Source: Oxyruncus cristatus
Taxonomy: Eukaryota > Chordata > Aves > Passeriformes > Cotingidae
Assembly (NCBI GenBank): GCA_013399855.1
Contig: VXAY01001093.1
Span: forward strand, 910,440 to 974,439
Reading direction: 5' to 3'
Length of the DNA: 64,000 bases
Positions 62,301 through 64,000 of this stretch are shown here, one piece after another. Every line of letters begins with the position of its first letter. Within the stretch, counting starts at the first letter, position 1. A program made the translations under genes and the position numbers. A model generated the notes under the pieces. It did no database searches. It saw only the letters and a program-made list of their open reading frames with translations, and was not told the DNA's origin.

Positions 62301-64000
62301 TGGTAACATATCCAGAATCACAAACCCAGAAGAAACTAGCAGGAACAAAGCTTCAAGTCACTTATGTACTTTTGAAAGTTGCAAATATGCTTTTTGGGGT
62401 GAGAAGTGAAATCTTTTCACTACTCACTCACCTTTCCAAACTCCATTTTGACATCCGTAGTACAACTCCTTTTGTAATTGTTGCCCTGTGTTGGTCATTT
62501 AACTTTTCTAGCGATGTTGATTAAATTTCAGGATAAAAGGTGATAAATCGTACATGTGTAAAGAAGCATGCAAAATAGCTTCCAAATAAAGTGTTATTCT
62601 GTAGAAGCTAAAATTACTTTCCTAGTTTCCAAGTATAATTACTTTTGTTATATCAATAGGTTGCCAAAGCACAAGTCTTGATTTTTTTGAAAATTTATTC
62701 TGTCATCCTGGTCAGTCTCTCTGAAAAGCACTTGCTATATGTTGCTGCATCTGTCATACTTACATTCATTTCTCACTGGGACACCATCTGAAAAGCACTT
62801 ATGGCTCAGAACAACATCGACCTAAAACAAATTTCATTGTGAAAGAACCAATCAGAATTCAAATCAACTCACTGAAAAAACAATCAATTTGTTGATCTCT
62901 GCAAATGTGGGGATACAGGGACATTAAACGTGTTGATAATTTAAATCTGTGCAGATTGTACATGCCAGAGTGGCAACCAAGTGAACCACTTTAGGTCTGT
63001 TTTTATTTTCTGCATATCTATCCTCATTAAGGGTCTTTACCTGACCCCAACGTAAATTAACCTATCCCCAGAACACCCACCCCCAATACATCTGTCTCAA
63101 AAATTAATAAGAATATTGCCACAAGACTCTTCTAACACCCTGTTGGGGTGTGCTTGGCCTGCTTACTTACTTCAGTGCTTGTTATCAAGTCTGTCTTCAC
63201 TAATCAGAGTGGTAAGTCTGTCCTTCAGCACAGCTATTAGGAGTTTTACCTTTCCAGAATCCTAGGAAAATAATGAATCCAAAGCTAGTATGCAGTACTT
63301 CTGTTTTCCAGGGTCAGCATTCTCATAGGTCTGAAAAAACACTTGCCAGTTGCTTGGGGTCAACAGTTCAGTCTCGCTCATCCATTCTGCAGTAAGCTGT
63401 GAGCCTGCAAGAGCAGAAGTGGGCCCTGTGCTGTCAGCATCTTTTTTGCAGAGCTGCTGCTTACCAGGTTGAGCTTCTCCTTTCATATGCCAGTCATCAC
63501 AGATTAAGTGTGGAGAACTACTGTGTCTCACTGTAACTTATCTAGGGAAGAAACTGCTTACTGGAATCTATAGCCTTACTACAAGTTATCTGAAATCTCA
63601 TCCACTATTAGAATCATTCATAAACAGTGTTTTATAACCAATTGCCCGAGATAAAAAGAAACTCAAGACCATGTTTACTACATGTGCTATATACACCTGA
63701 TTCTTTAACTTGGCCAATTATTACATGAACAGGATGAGTAGCTGAAATTAGGTCTGCCTAGGCTGACAAAGAAAACTTTGTTGATTATGCAGTAGAGGAT
63801 CAGAGGAGAAAAAAGACCTCAGGGAAAAGAATTTAGGTATTCTGAGAAACAGAAGTATCTGGAAAAGACTAGTATATAAATTTTTGTGGATTTAGCCTGG
63901 CTAAACAAACCCACACTGCCTAAGGCATAGCCCCCAACCAGAACTTGAGTGAACGTAGGCTCAACACTGTTCATAATCCCACTGGGATCTCTGAATGAAA
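53359..64000. other. Repeat-poor AT-rich non-coding sequence
   Basis: More than 10 kb without a recognisable transposable element, gene or RNA. Local features are a tandem duplication (56883-56924), T runs near 56799 and 57598-57611, a GC-richer patch at about 59440-59720, a 109-codon frame (61070-61399 plus, no motif, length within chance expectation) and a GC-richer minus-strand frame at 63262-63531 given as a finding. Confidence 0.5.
56883..56924. repeat. Tandem duplication, 21-bp unit, two copies
   Basis: The unit beginning 'ttctaaattatcatgacaaa' (56883-56903) is followed directly by a second copy (56904-56924) that differs at one base. This looks like a recent local duplication. Confidence 0.85.

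Noticed and set aside
1..64000. CRISPR arrays, operons, ribosome binding sites and other bacterial features
   Set aside because: The repeat content and composition are those of a bird chromosome. No regularly spaced repeats or gene clusters exist.

Overview
This window looks like non-coding DNA from a bird. The strongest evidence is the repeat content. Almost every recognisable repeat is a CR1 LINE fragment of the avian type, with 3' ends built on the ATTCTATGATTCT-like octamer tail instead of poly(A), and with decayed CR1 ORF2 reading frames carrying the [12 protein letters not shown] and [18 protein letters not shown] signatures. No mammalian Alu/L1-type or bacterial features are seen. The least decayed CR1 copy (5838-6858) resembles the CR1 subfamilies common in Neoaves, including passerines. 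That lineage call is recalled from family knowledge and was not tested. The sequence is AT-rich, roughly two thirds A+T by eye.

Layout. Bases 1-14.3 kb are repeat-rich: CR1 pieces in both orientations (1-280, 2036-2495, 4031-4378, 4640-5213, 5838-6858, 10326-12640, 14250-14335), two older LINE reverse-transcriptase relics (6862-7150, 8880-9120), a GC-richer segment that could be a solo LTR (5430-5822), and a 275-base assembly gap (6150-6424) inside the youngest CR1. From 14.3 to 64 kb the window is repeat-poor, AT-rich sequence with only short CR1 fragments (22925-23268, 25340-25445, 29988-30055, a doubtful one at 31471-31535, 50140-50478, 51238-51410), low-complexity tracts, a 330-base A/C-only block (30935-31267), a near-perfect 16-bp-arm hairpin (23724-23769) and several two-copy tandem duplications.

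Genes. I found no host protein-coding gene, exon, tRNA, rRNA, recognised microRNA or CRISPR array that I can support. Open frames outside the LINEs are short and no longer than expected by chance in about 64 kb of AT-rich DNA, apart from a few marginal cases given as findings (51468-51893 +, 34587-35120 -, 63262-63531 -). The window is best read as part of a gene desert or of a very long intron. No working system of genes is visible, and I do not see an undescribed biological system that the sequence would support.
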